Positions 17,663-25,594 of a DNA stretch of 64,000 nt are shown one piece after another. Source of the DNA: Simplicispira sp. 125 (GTDB taxonomy: Bacteria; Pseudomonadota; Gammaproteobacteria; Burkholderiales; Burkholderiaceae_C); NCBI RefSeq assembly GCF_003096555.1, contig NZ_QEKM01000001.1:2108001-2172000 (forward strand), written 5' to 3'. The notes beneath the pieces were generated by a model. That model was not told the DNA's origin. It saw only the letters and a list, made by a program, of their open reading frames with translations, and searched no databases. Each line of letters starts with the position of its first letter. Position 1 is the first letter of the stretch. Position numbers and translations under genes: made by a program.

Positions 17663-18112
17663 TTATGCCTCTGTAATTTCTGCGGCCTTGTTGGCTGCGA
17701 GTTGTTGATTGGTGTCCCCGCCAAGAAGGTCGGACGCCTTCGATTCCGTGAGTAGTTCTACGAGCTTGTCTTGGTCAGTTTCTTCAGTAGCGAAGAAATT
17801 TGTCCACACGGAATCCTCAAGCGCCAGCGCCGCGTTTTTTGCACCCGCCTTGCATGTCAGCGTGTATGGCGCGGATATTTCGACTGTTCCATCGTCTGTG
17901 ACAAGACGCAAGCGTCCAGCGGAGAGCACTACAAGGCTTTCTTGCTTGTGGACAGCCCCCGTCAATACCGTGCCCTTGGGTATCGTGATTTCGCGCGCGT
18001 AGATGCCAGGCGCAAAATGGTGGCGAATTGGGCAATCAACCTGCGGAACGCTGCGAAGCGCATCCTCCAGGCGGTTGACTTTTTCGCGTGTCGTTTCTTG
18101 AATCGCGCCCAT
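17663..18112 (-). CDS. Cupin-like phage structural-region protein
   Basis: 149 residues. The centre (HHFAPGIYAREITIPKGT, then TGAVHKQESLVVLSAGRLRLV and DDGTVEISAPYTLTCKAG) has the strand and turn pattern of a single-domain cupin barrel, with His residues at places where metal ligands would sit. The N-terminus is a charged helix. Similar small cupin-fold proteins occur among tail genes of podoviruses, but their job is not known to me. The ATG at 18112 overlaps the upstream stop by one base (TGATG). Confidence 0.5.
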   Translation of the reverse strand: MGAIQETTREKVNRLEDALRSVPQVDCPIRHHFAPGIYAREITIPKGTVLTGAVHKQESLVVLSAGRLRLVTDDGTVEISAPYTLTCKAGAKNAALALEDSVWTNFFATEETDQDKLVELLTESKASDLLGGDTNQQLAANKAAEITEA

Positions 18113-19413
18113 CAATCACCCATGCTTCCATTGAACCCAGGTGACCAAAAATTGTTATTGGACGCACCTCCATTTCCAGACCCCCACCAATTCGCAAACT
18201 GGCTCCTCCCCAACTGCGCGCCGCCAATGGCGCCCATCAGCGGGTTACCTGGCATGTTCTGCGACCCTGTAGACGTGCCGTAGCCATTGCCGATTGAATT
18301 GGCGCCATTGCTGAACTGGCTCCAATAGTTCATCGGCGTGTTCTGCATGTTCGTCCCAGCATTCAGGCCGATTTGGTCGCCCTGCTGCAGTCGGTCGTAA
18401 ATGCCAAGGCCGAAATTGGCACCCTGCAACTGCCAATTGTTGTTATCGTTGTAGATGTTGCGGTCCAGGTTGGCATAGCCGAGCTGGTTGTTTTTCAGGC
18501 CCAGGTCGTACTGCAATCCGGTGTTGTAGCCGTTGCCGTACAGGCTGGCTAGAGCAGACCCGATACCGTTGTTCAGATCGTTTGCCGAGTTTGCCTCTGC
18601 CACGCCCTGGCGCGAGCCGCCATATCCCCCGGTCGCCATGGCCTGCGAAGCAATCTGTGGCTGCACTTGGCGCTGCCAGTTGTTGGTCATCGTCCCGGCC
18701 ATCTGTTCGCCCATCTGCTGCAGATAGGGGTTCATGCCGAACGTTGTGGACATGGAACCGCCGCCAGATCCGCCAGAACTGCCAGAGCCCCCAGAGCCCC
18801 CAGAGCCCCCAGAGCCCCCAGAGCCCCCAGAGCCCCCAGAGCTGCCGCCAGCAATTGGATTCCCGTTGGCGTCCACCTGCAAAGGCCTGGTGCTGTACGT
18901 GTTGGCCCCACTCACACCACCAGCACCCCCCATGCCACCGCCAAATGTGCCGTCGCCCAACTGGAAGCCCTGCGCTCTTACGTTATTGCCGGAGGTAATG
19001 CCGTTCGGAGTCCATCGGTTGTCCCGCAGGTATTGCGTTTTGCTGTCTTTTGGGTTCGTCATCCCAATGGACTGAGGCCCATACGTGTAATTCATGTACG
19101 AGAGAGTGGGGTCTTGCCCAAACCCTTCGTATGCCAACTGTTCGTACGGGTTTGCTGCGAAGTGAGCAGCAGCCTCGGGAGACATGGCAGACGATGGCGT
19201 GCGCAAAAAACTCGTGCCCCCGGTCGCCATCTGCGAGGTTTGCCCGCTCGTGATTCGATCAAAGTCCGCCGCCTCGTTCGGGTGAGAGGCGAAAAACGCA
19301 TCAAGATCGGTTGTGTTGTCGATCCCTGTGCCGAAATTCAGCCTGAACCAGTCGGGTGTTTTGTAGTCCGACGAGTATTGCGCGTTTACATATTTGTCGT
19401 AGTAACTGCTCAT
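18112..19413 (-). CDS. Virion protein with a Gly-Gly-Ser linker, probable tail/ejection component
   Basis: 433 residues. The N-terminal half is Tyr/Asn-rich with no recognised fold. A flexible linker of repeated Gly-Gly-Ser (about residues 191-222) separates it from an Asn/Gln/Gly-rich helical half (MNPYLQQMGEQMAGTMTNNWQRQ, then LGLKNNQLGYANLDRN). The linker is encoded by a perfect 9-bp tandem repeat, so its length can change without a frameshift. The location between nozzle and ejection genes suggests a virion role. Confidence 0.5.
   Translation of the reverse strand: MSSYYDKYVNAQYSSDYKTPDWFRLNFGTGIDNTTDLDAFFASHPNEAADFDRITSGQTSQMATGGTSFLRTPSSAMSPEAAAHFAANPYEQLAYEGFGQDPTLSYMNYTYGPQSIGMTNPKDSKTQYLRDNRWTPNGITSGNNVRAQGFQLGDGTFGGGMGGAGGVSGANTYSTRPLQVDANGNPIAGGSSGGSGGSGGSGGSGGSGGSGSSGGSGGGSMSTTFGMNPYLQQMGEQMAGTMTNNWQRQVQPQIASQAMATGGYGGSRQGVAEANSANDLNNGIGSALASLYGNGYNTGLQYDLGLKNNQLGYANLDRNIYNDNNNWQLQGANFGLGIYDRLQQGDQIGLNAGTNMQNTPMNYWSQFSNGANSIGNGYGTSTGSQNMPGNPLMGAIGGAQLGRSQFANWWGSGNGGASNNNFWSPGFNGSMGD
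18782..18835. repeat. 9-bp tandem repeat, six perfect units, in a virion gene
   Basis: The unit CCAGAGCCC repeats six times without a mismatch, then decays (CCAGAGCTG). On the coding strand each unit encodes three residues of a Gly/Ser linker. Confidence 0.92.
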
Positions 19414-19418
19414 AATTT

Positions 19419-19634
19419 TTAGCCCAAATGTTGCCAGCCACCGTTTCGGTAGCCGTAAAACCCCGCGCCAGAACCGGGGTTCCAGTGCGTGCCATCTGCC
19501 AAAACCACCATTCCATCTGCCAACTTATCCGGCGCTGCGTAGCTTGTCGCAAGCAACAAGTACGGTTGCGGCTGCGCCAGCGCTTTCGCCACCTGGTGGA
19601 ATTCGGCGTCTGCGCCAAAAGCTGGGATGTACAT
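19419..19634 (-). CDS. Small phage protein of unknown function
   Basis: 71 residues (begins MYIPAFGADAEFHQVAKALAQ, ends GYRNGGWQHLG). It is fitted exactly between the 588-residue and 433-residue virion genes: its start overlaps the upstream stop by one base, and only 5 nt separate it from the next. The tight packing is the main evidence for its reality. Confidence 0.55.
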   Translation of the reverse strand: MYIPAFGADAEFHQVAKALAQPQPYLLLATSYAAPDKLADGMVVLADGTHWNPGSGAGFYGYRNGGWQHLG

Positions 19635-21400
19635 CAGTAAAGCCCCGCGTAATCGACGTCAATATCAAAAGGCCGCATCCGCCACGGCGCAGAGCAAGTA
19701 AAGCGAAACGCAAGGAACCGCCCGTTTGCAAAGGTGTCCGCCTTGGTGTCTTGCCCAACTACAAACGATGCAGGCGCACTCCAGACAGGCGCGGCATTTG
19801 GGGCCATCGACGCCCCTACCTCAATCGTCATCACAGCCCCGGCAGGCGCATCAACGCGCGGATACACCCCTCGCACAAGCTTTAACGCCTGTGCGTTGTC
19901 GAGGGACACACCAGTGCGCGTAAGGCTTCCAGTGAGGTTTGTCACACCATCGTCACCAGCGGAAATATCAAAGCCCGCGATTCGATTGGTTTGCGACAGA
20001 AGCAATCGAGCCTGATTTGGTGAATAGGGGTCTTCGTTCCATGTCGATGTGTCCAGTTCCCACGACTCAGAATCGCCTCCCCATGTCGTGAAGGCGGTAG
20101 CTGCAATCTGCCCAGTGGCGCCGTAGGTCACACCGTCAAGGTCGCGCAGCCCCCAGGTTTTCTCTTTCCAGTTCCACACCGCCGCTTTGTCGCAGTTGGT
20201 CGATCCGACGAACGGGAAGCAGATCAGAACTTCATTTTTCTGCGGGTTCGAGGTGACAAATGCTTTTTTGTAATTTGTCGAATCGAGGTTCCGAAATATG
20301 TAATCTCGAATCTGGCCGTCTGCAATCGACTCGACGCCCTGCCCGTTGTTCAGCACCACATCGCCCGCGGTCAGCACCACATGGCCTAGCGGTGTCGATA
20401 CCGCGCAGCCCCTGAACAGCATCCCGGAATCCCCTGGAATCCGCTGCACCTGGAAAATGTAGGGCGCGCCGATGAACCTGAGTGCGTACATGGACCGCTC
20501 TTTGTAGATGATGAGCACATCACCCATTGGCAAAGCATCCACCAGCAAATCAGCGGTGTCGGACGCCTGAATTTCACCGGCATCTCGGGTAACGTTAGTT
20601 TCGTCCCACGAATCCGGCAAAGATCCCGGAACCGCCGCCACGCTCCACTTAATCATGTGCGGATTGCGCACGCCTGATTTTGTAATGTCGAGCGCGATCA
20701 GGTAGTTTTTCCACGGAACTACTGCCGCTGCCGTCCAGTTGGCATTCCACCCCGGCAGCGTGCGCAGCCTGTTCGCGTCGCCCGTCCAATACTGCGGCAC
20801 ATCGACGCCGTTGTTCAGCACCTGAATCCCCGCCAGTACACCCCCCGTCCAGCGGTCGTCCCGCGTGCCGGTGAAATTGGCTGTCGCTGCCGATGGGCCT
20901 GTCAAATGGCCCACCACCGACGCATTGGCCCCCGGGTCGCTCAGTAGCGTAAAAGTGAAGGTGTCGGGCGCAGTCACGGTAATCGTGAAGGTGCCGTTGT
21001 AGGCCAGCGGGTAGGCCCCGTAGATCGTCACGCTGTCGCCGGTCGTGAGGCCATGCGCTGCTGTCGTCTTGAGCGTGGCGGTCGTGGTGACATGCGTCAG
21101 CGTGCTGATTGCAATCTCTGCCAGGCGGGTGATTTCCGTCCGCACTGCTTCGTCGTCCGAGAACACGCGTTCTGTCCCGGCGTGAATCCACAGCCGCTTA
21201 TTAGGCTTTTGAAAAGCAGTCAGGTAGTACGGTTCGACTACCGGCGCCGCAAAGATGGGCGCAAGGCCGTTAAACCGCTGCGCGTAGCCGTTGGCAAAGC
21301 GCATGTTTTGCGCATCGCTCCAAACGCCCATCTGCAGCTCTTCTGGCGTCAGGTCTGCATTCAAGCCCTTGCCTGCATCCGAGATTTTGACAATTGCCAT
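19634..21400 (-). CDS. Tail nozzle/hub-like structural protein
   Basis: A 588-residue protein, beta-rich, with the sequence style of podovirus nozzle or tail-hub proteins: an N-terminus GLNADLTPEELQMGVWSD and repeated blade-like segments (WTGGVLAGIQVLNNG, WKNYLIALDI, LIIYKERSMYALRF, AAVWNWKEKTWGLRDL). Residues about 105-165 (TTAAHGLTTGDSVTIYGA to TFTFTLLSDPGANASV) look like a mobile surface domain seen inserted in many phage structural proteins. It lies directly after the fibre genes. Nozzle versus hub cannot be told from sequence. Confidence 0.6.
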   Translation of the reverse strand: MAIVKISDAGKGLNADLTPEELQMGVWSDAQNMRFANGYAQRFNGLAPIFAAPVVEPYYLTAFQKPNKRLWIHAGTERVFSDDEAVRTEITRLAEIAISTLTHVTTTATLKTTAAHGLTTGDSVTIYGAYPLAYNGTFTITVTAPDTFTFTLLSDPGANASVVGHLTGPSAATANFTGTRDDRWTGGVLAGIQVLNNGVDVPQYWTGDANRLRTLPGWNANWTAAAVVPWKNYLIALDITKSGVRNPHMIKWSVAAVPGSLPDSWDETNVTRDAGEIQASDTADLLVDALPMGDVLIIYKERSMYALRFIGAPYIFQVQRIPGDSGMLFRGCAVSTPLGHVVLTAGDVVLNNGQGVESIADGQIRDYIFRNLDSTNYKKAFVTSNPQKNEVLICFPFVGSTNCDKAAVWNWKEKTWGLRDLDGVTYGATGQIAATAFTTWGGDSESWELDTSTWNEDPYSPNQARLLLSQTNRIAGFDISAGDDGVTNLTGSLTRTGVSLDNAQALKLVRGVYPRVDAPAGAVMTIEVGASMAPNAAPVWSAPASFVVGQDTKADTFANGRFLAFRFTCSAPWRMRPFDIDVDYAGLY

Positions 21401-22101
21401 TAGACGTCTGCCGCGTTACTGGGGAATGACCGACCAGGCCCCCACATGATTCGGACGCCGCCAACGACGCCTGCGCTGCTGTTCGGGCCTTTGACGCCTG
21501 CACCGCCGTGGCCGACAGTGCTGCCGGTGCTGTTGCCAAACAGGTCGGCGCCGTTGGCTGGAGGGATGCCGCTTGCCGCAGGCCCGCCCGTGACACCCGC
21601 TGCCGCGTACCTGCCGCTGGACCCACCGGATGTGAAAAATCCAGACGACGCGCCGCCACCAAGCCCACCGGCATACGACACGCCACCGGATGGAGTCGTA
21701 GCGACACCTCCAGGGCCACCCGTGCCTGTATTGCTGCCGCCAGAACCGCCGCGCGCTTCCAGTAGCGTCGTGGCGCCACGCTTGATCGTGCAAGCCGCAC
21801 CCGCCACGCCATCGCCGTTTGTAAACACGACGGCATAGCCTGGCACTCCGATCACGACGGTCAGCGTCTCTCCGGGTGTGACTGCGATGGCGTTGTGGTA
21901 CGTGAGCGCACCGCCACCGCCGCCGCCCGATGTATTGCTGTCGCCGCTCGATCCGGTAGCACCGCTTCCTCCGCTGCCGATGCCTACCGATGCGATCTCG
22001 GTGCAGTTGTCTGGAACGGTGAAACTGTACGTTCCTGCCGTGGTCCACGCCTGCTGTCCAGGCACGAGAGCCCCTACAGCAAACATCATTCCGCGAATCA
22101 T
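21400..22101 (-). CDS. Glycine-rich tail tip/adhesin-type protein
   Basis: 233 residues. The N-terminus (WTTAGTYSFTVPDNCTEIASVGIGSGGSG) is the usual opening of the glycine-rich domain found in phage tail and receptor-binding proteins, followed by long Gly/Ser/Ala runs (GGSGGSNTGTGGPGGVATT, GGLGGGASSGFF). Such runs pack as polyglycine helices in phage adhesins. The frame is open further upstream, but the ATG at 22101 overlaps the tail-fibre stop (ATGA) and is the real start. It likely sits at the fibre tip and helps select the host. Confidence 0.68.
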   Translation of the reverse strand: MIRGMMFAVGALVPGQQAWTTAGTYSFTVPDNCTEIASVGIGSGGSGATGSSGDSNTSGGGGGGALTYHNAIAVTPGETLTVVIGVPGYAVVFTNGDGVAGAACTIKRGATTLLEARGGSGGSNTGTGGPGGVATTPSGGVSYAGGLGGGASSGFFTSGGSSGRYAAAGVTGGPAASGIPPANGADLFGNSTGSTVGHGGAGVKGPNSSAGVVGGVRIMWGPGRSFPSNAADV

Positions 22102-23084
22102 GCGCTGTACCCTATGAGGGCCGATGCAAACCAGCCAGCGGTGCCAGCCTGCGCCCGCTGGAAGAACACAAGATGCCGCTTGCCGGTCGTGAATGTAGGG
22201 GTGGCGCCTGCCCACACCGTGCCTGCTGGCATGGTAATTGCCCCGGACGTGTGGTTGATTTCCAGGACGCAATTGTATGCGCCTGCAGGGATGTTGGTGA
22301 AAGCAAAGGTGCGCGTGCCCGCAACTGTTTCCGTGAAGTAGTTGCCAACACTGCAATCCATGTCACCGCCAGCAAGCGCAGTCACTTTGTCGGAGTGCAT
22401 GGCGACGCGCTTCCAATTCGACCATACCGGAGATGTGTTGAGGCCAGTCACGCCCCGAGAAAACATCAAGCCAGCAGACGCCTGAACCACAATCTGCGCC
22501 GCTACATCACCGGATCGGGACACATATACCGACGATGCAGTAACGCCAGCCGGGCCATTTGTGGGCGTGCCGAAGTAGTAAAACCCCGATGTGGTTGCGG
22601 TGTTCAGATCAACATCACCAAGACTGACAGCAGGACTGACAGCAGCCGCCCATGATGCGTTAGAGCCGTCGGTAGTGACAAACTTGCCGTTGTTTCCTGT
22701 CTGACTCGGGAGAGCAGAAGCAAAAGCAGCCGCAGCGACAAACGCCGTGCTGGCTGCATTGGCTGTGGCGTCGCCTGTGGTCTGCATGGGCACTGCAATC
22801 GTGCCGCCTGTGAAATCGTGCGCGCCTGTGTACGTGTCGCCTGCCTTCGCGGCCTTGTCGTTTGTGAGTGTGTTGAGCTGCGCCTGAATCGCACTGGTGA
22901 CACCGACCGAGTAATTGAGTTCGGTTGTCGTGGCAGTCATCGCCGCAGTGCCGAAGTTCGGGAACTGGGTTTTTAGTACCGTTTTAATCAGACGGATTTG
23001 ATCGTCGCCTTCTGATTTCGGATCGCCAGAAGCCGGGCTTGTCGACGAGAGTTGGCTGATATAGCTTGCGGTTTCAACTGTCAT
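22098..23084 (-). CDS. Tail fibre protein
   Basis: 328 residues. The N-terminus (ISQLSSTSPASGDPKSEGDDQIRLIKTVLKTQFPNF) is a virion-attachment segment common to podovirus fibres. A middle with shaft-like spacing includes the phrase GTIAVPMQTTGDATANAASTAFV, typical of fibre shafts, and the C-terminal head is beta-rich (FYYFGTPTNGP, TFAFTNIPAGAYNCVLEI). It precedes a glycine-rich adhesin gene with ATGA coupling, so the two probably form one receptor-binding unit. Confidence 0.75.
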   Translation of the reverse strand: MTVETASYISQLSSTSPASGDPKSEGDDQIRLIKTVLKTQFPNFGTAAMTATTTELNYSVGVTSAIQAQLNTLTNDKAAKAGDTYTGAHDFTGGTIAVPMQTTGDATANAASTAFVAAAAFASALPSQTGNNGKFVTTDGSNASWAAAVSPAVSLGDVDLNTATTSGFYYFGTPTNGPAGVTASSVYVSRSGDVAAQIVVQASAGLMFSRGVTGLNTSPVWSNWKRVAMHSDKVTALAGGDMDCSVGNYFTETVAGTRTFAFTNIPAGAYNCVLEINHTSGAITMPAGTVWAGATPTFTTGKRHLVFFQRAQAGTAGWFASALIGYSA

Positions 23085-23659
23085 GTGCGCCTCTTCATTC
23101 GTAGCGTGGAACCGCTGATGCGGGCGGCTGTGTCTTGGCTTTGCAGTGAGTTGACGGCGCTCGAATAATCGGATGCCACACGAACCCCCAGCGCGTCATC
23201 GCGTGCCCAGCGCGCGTACTCGACTAGCAGCGAGGAAAGATAGACGTTTGGCGCATTTGTCATCAGCCAATTCGTATCCGTGTCCAGGACAGGCGAATCC
23301 ATGCGCTTGTAGAAAGTAAGGTCCACCGGGAACCCCTGGTCGCGCGAGAGCGCCAGCGTTTGGCCGTCCCAGGAGTAGGACTGGAATTCGTTTGGCATTG
23401 CTGCCAAAGGCCGATACGACAAATCAAGCTCAGGCCTTCCGCTTGGTGTGACCTTGATGGACTCCAGATAGCCCACTGGCTGCGCGCCAGTAGCCATCGT
23501 TTCAAATGCCCGCATGGCGGCTATGCGCAGCTTTGGCGAGTTCAGTTCACCGAAGTAAATGCGCTGCTCTGCATTCGCCAGAAACGTAGCGAACATCGGC
23601 GCCAGGTCGGTGCGATGGGCATACGCCGAAACCGCCGCCTTGAGTTCACCCCAGTTCAT
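23081..23659 (-). CDS. Head-to-tail adaptor (connector) protein
   Basis: 192 residues. The opening MNWGELKAAVSAYAHRTDLAPMFATFLANAEQRIYFGEL and the YRPLAAMPNEFQSYSWDG stretch match adaptor proteins of SU10-like and related podoviruses, which bind under the portal and hold the tail nozzle. It overlaps the fibre gene by 4 bp (ATGA). Confidence 0.7.
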   Translation of the reverse strand: MNWGELKAAVSAYAHRTDLAPMFATFLANAEQRIYFGELNSPKLRIAAMRAFETMATGAQPVGYLESIKVTPSGRPELDLSYRPLAAMPNEFQSYSWDGQTLALSRDQGFPVDLTFYKRMDSPVLDTDTNWLMTNAPNVYLSSLLVEYARWARDDALGVRVASDYSSAVNSLQSQDTAARISGSTLRMKRRT

Positions 23660-23970
23660 TTGATAAAGGCGTCATACGCCAGGAATGCGGGGTTATCGCG
23701 AAAAAAGGTACGCATCGCCTTCTCGCGCTCTTTGTCGTCTTTGATGGGTTCAATCTCGCGCAGTGCCCAGGGCGGAATCACACCGACCTCTCGGCCCTCG
23801 CCCCATTTCTTGCCCTCGTTTCGAGCACGCATCTCTGCGGCGCGCTCAAGATAAGGCGCGGCGTCGTACTTCTTTTCTACCACCACCTGGTCGCCTTCAA
23901 AACGGTAGATGGTGCGAACTCCGGTATCTGGGTTCACGCCCTCATCAATTTGAAAATTTCCGAAGCTCAT
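23656..23970 (-). CDS. Small phage protein of unknown function in the connector region
   Basis: 104 residues, hydrophilic and rich in charged residues (VVVEKKYDAAPYLERAAEMRARNEGKKWGEG). The start MSFGNFQIDEG at 23970 is preferred; an in-frame start further up would reach into the terminator. ATGA overlap with the adaptor gene supports co-translation. Confidence 0.6.
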   Translation of the reverse strand: MSFGNFQIDEGVNPDTGVRTIYRFEGDQVVVEKKYDAAPYLERAAEMRARNEGKKWGEGREVGVIPPWALREIEPIKDDKEREKAMRTFFRDNPAFLAYDAFIK

Positions 23971-23994
23971 GAAGGCCCCCACCCGTTTGGGCAT

Positions 23995-24022
23995 AAAAAA
24001 AGCCACCCGGGCAAGGGGTGGC
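23995..24022 (-). terminator. Intrinsic terminator downstream of the capsid gene
   Basis: The stem GCCACCC/GGGTGGC is followed on the minus strand by seven T. It would limit transcription past the capsid gene into connector and tail genes, and it also lies just upstream of the antisense HNH gene. Confidence 0.82.
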
Positions 24023-24098
24023 CTTTGTAAAATAGGCGAGTCCGCGCAGTGCTGCTAACACCGGACGGGCTCTAACCAATCAGCGAAAGGACCGCTTC

Positions 24099-24608
24099 AT
24101 GGCTGCTGCCAATATATCAGTCGCGCGTTTGCGCGAAGTGCTCAATTACAACTCGGACACGGGTGTCTTTGTTTGGTTGCGCCCTACCGGGCGGCGTGCC
24201 AAAGCTGGCGATATCGCTGGCTCTGCTGAAGGCCGAGGGTATTTGGCAATACGCATACAAACCGCCAGATACAAGGCTCACAGGCTAGCTTGGCTCTATC
24301 ACTACGGCGTTTGGCCGGAGGGCGATATAGACCATATCAACAGCAACAAACAGGACAATCGCATTGCGAATTTGCGTGATGTCGATCGCTCGACAAACAT
24401 TCAAAACCTGAAGGCTGCAAAGTCGCACAACAGCTCTGGCCTGTTAGGCGTGGTGCTTGACCGGTCTAAGAAGACTGCGAGGAAATATACGGCCCGTATC
24501 GTTTACGGTGGAAGACAACACAGTCTGGGCTATTTCAACACCCCGGAAGAGGCGCACGCAGCCTACGTGGCGGCTAAACGCGATCATCATCCGGGGTGCG
24601 TCATCTAG
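24099..24608 (+). CDS. HNH homing endonuclease with AP2-like DNA-binding domain, antisense in the late operon
   Basis: 169 residues. The N-terminal half carries the HNH core (AHRLAWLYHYGVWPEGDIDHINSNKQDNR, IANLRDV), the form found in free-standing phage homing enzymes. The C-terminal half (SGLLGVVLDRSKKTARKYTARIVYGGRQHSLGYFNTPEEAHAAY) is an AP2-type domain. It is transcribed against the surrounding virion genes and occupies the gap between the capsid and connector genes, as expected for a mobile intron-less nuclease. It is a close paralogue of the gene at 36439. Confidence 0.9.
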   Translation: MAAANISVARLREVLNYNSDTGVFVWLRPTGRRAKAGDIAGSAEGRGYLAIRIQTARYKAHRLAWLYHYGVWPEGDIDHINSNKQDNRIANLRDVDRSTNIQNLKAAKSHNSSGLLGVVLDRSKKTARKYTARIVYGGRQHSLGYFNTPEEAHAAYVAAKRDHHPGCVI

Positions 24609-24611
24609 CTA

Positions 24612-25583
24612 TCAGCCTCCGCTGAGATCGCTAATTTTGAAGCAGGCTTTTTCCGCCTCCAGACGCAGCGTGGCATCGACCAAGATCTGTTCGCGCTCGA
24701 AGTCTCCCGAGCGGCCCAGCTTGGTGCTCTGGAAGGGCCGCAAGTAGGCGATTTTGATTTCGGACAGGTCCAGGCCATACACGTTCGTGCTGCCAGCCAT
24801 CATGTAGTGCGGAACGTGCGTGAGCGCGCCGAAGTCAGACACGAACACATCAGCGCCACCGATGATGGCGCCCTGGTTCGTGCCCTTCACTTCAAAACGA
24901 TTGGAGGCGATGCCTGTGAAGGCGGACGCAACGGCCTTGTGCGCTGGCGAGAAATACACCGACTTTGGCACCTTTCCAGCAGAGATGTAGGTCGCCTGCA
25001 CCGCCGCTTTATAGAGAACATCAGTCAGCGCACGGGCCGTGCCAGGGGTTGGCGCAACCGTAGCCACGCCGGAGGTATGCGCCACCGTCGAACCACCAAC
25101 GCCGTGGCTGGTGTTGGTGTAGATCAGCGGGCCGAGGCCGGTCGCTTTGGCTGCGACGGAACCGGACCCCAGCACTGCGACGTTGTTGGACACAACCATT
25201 TTTTCAATGTCGCGCTGCAGCTCCTTGTACATCTTGGCCTTTTGGTAGGCCATCTCCGACTTTTTCCCGGCCTTGTCCACGACTTCGGCGCGGCCAGAGA
25301 TGGCCACCGTGTCCTGGAAAATCTGGCAATAGTTGCCGATGCGGTTCGGAGGTGTCTTGGTCGATACGGTCGCGTCGTCGCCGTCAATAGCGGCATTGTC
25401 CGCATTGGGCGCGCGCAAGGCGTCACGACTCCACTCGTGCAGTGTCTGCGTGGCTTTGGCGCGGCCAGCACTGGAGACAATGGGGGTCGTTTCCGGGTCC
25501 TGGCGAGAGATGAAGTCTGCGAGGTCTTCGCGGACGTTGGTGGCCGCCGTGTAGCGGGTATAGGTGCTTGCTGCTGCTGCCAT
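24612..25583 (-). CDS. Major capsid protein, SU10-like (HK97 fold family)
   Basis: 323 residues. The N-terminus has REDLADFISRQDPETTPIVSSAGRAKATQTLHEW, and the later segments GNYCQIFQDTVAISGRAEVVDKAGKKSE and EYMAGSTNVYGLDLSEIKIAYLRPFQ-type patterns match the SU10 major capsid family. It follows the scaffold gene directly and is the last gene before the terminator at 23995, which would favour high expression. Confidence 0.85.
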   Translation of the reverse strand: MAAAASTYTRYTAATNVREDLADFISRQDPETTPIVSSAGRAKATQTLHEWSRDALRAPNADNAAIDGDDATVSTKTPPNRIGNYCQIFQDTVAISGRAEVVDKAGKKSEMAYQKAKMYKELQRDIEKMVVSNNVAVLGSGSVAAKATGLGPLIYTNTSHGVGGSTVAHTSGVATVAPTPGTARALTDVLYKAAVQATYISAGKVPKSVYFSPAHKAVASAFTGIASNRFEVKGTNQGAIIGGADVFVSDFGALTHVPHYMMAGSTNVYGLDLSEIKIAYLRPFQSTKLGRSGDFEREQILVDATLRLEAEKACFKISDLSGG

Positions 25584-25594
25584 TTTTGGGCCTC

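Noticed and set aside
18782..18835. Tandem repeat looked at as a CRISPR-like array
   Set aside because: Units are 9 bp with no spacers and lie in frame inside a gene; it is a simple coding repeat.
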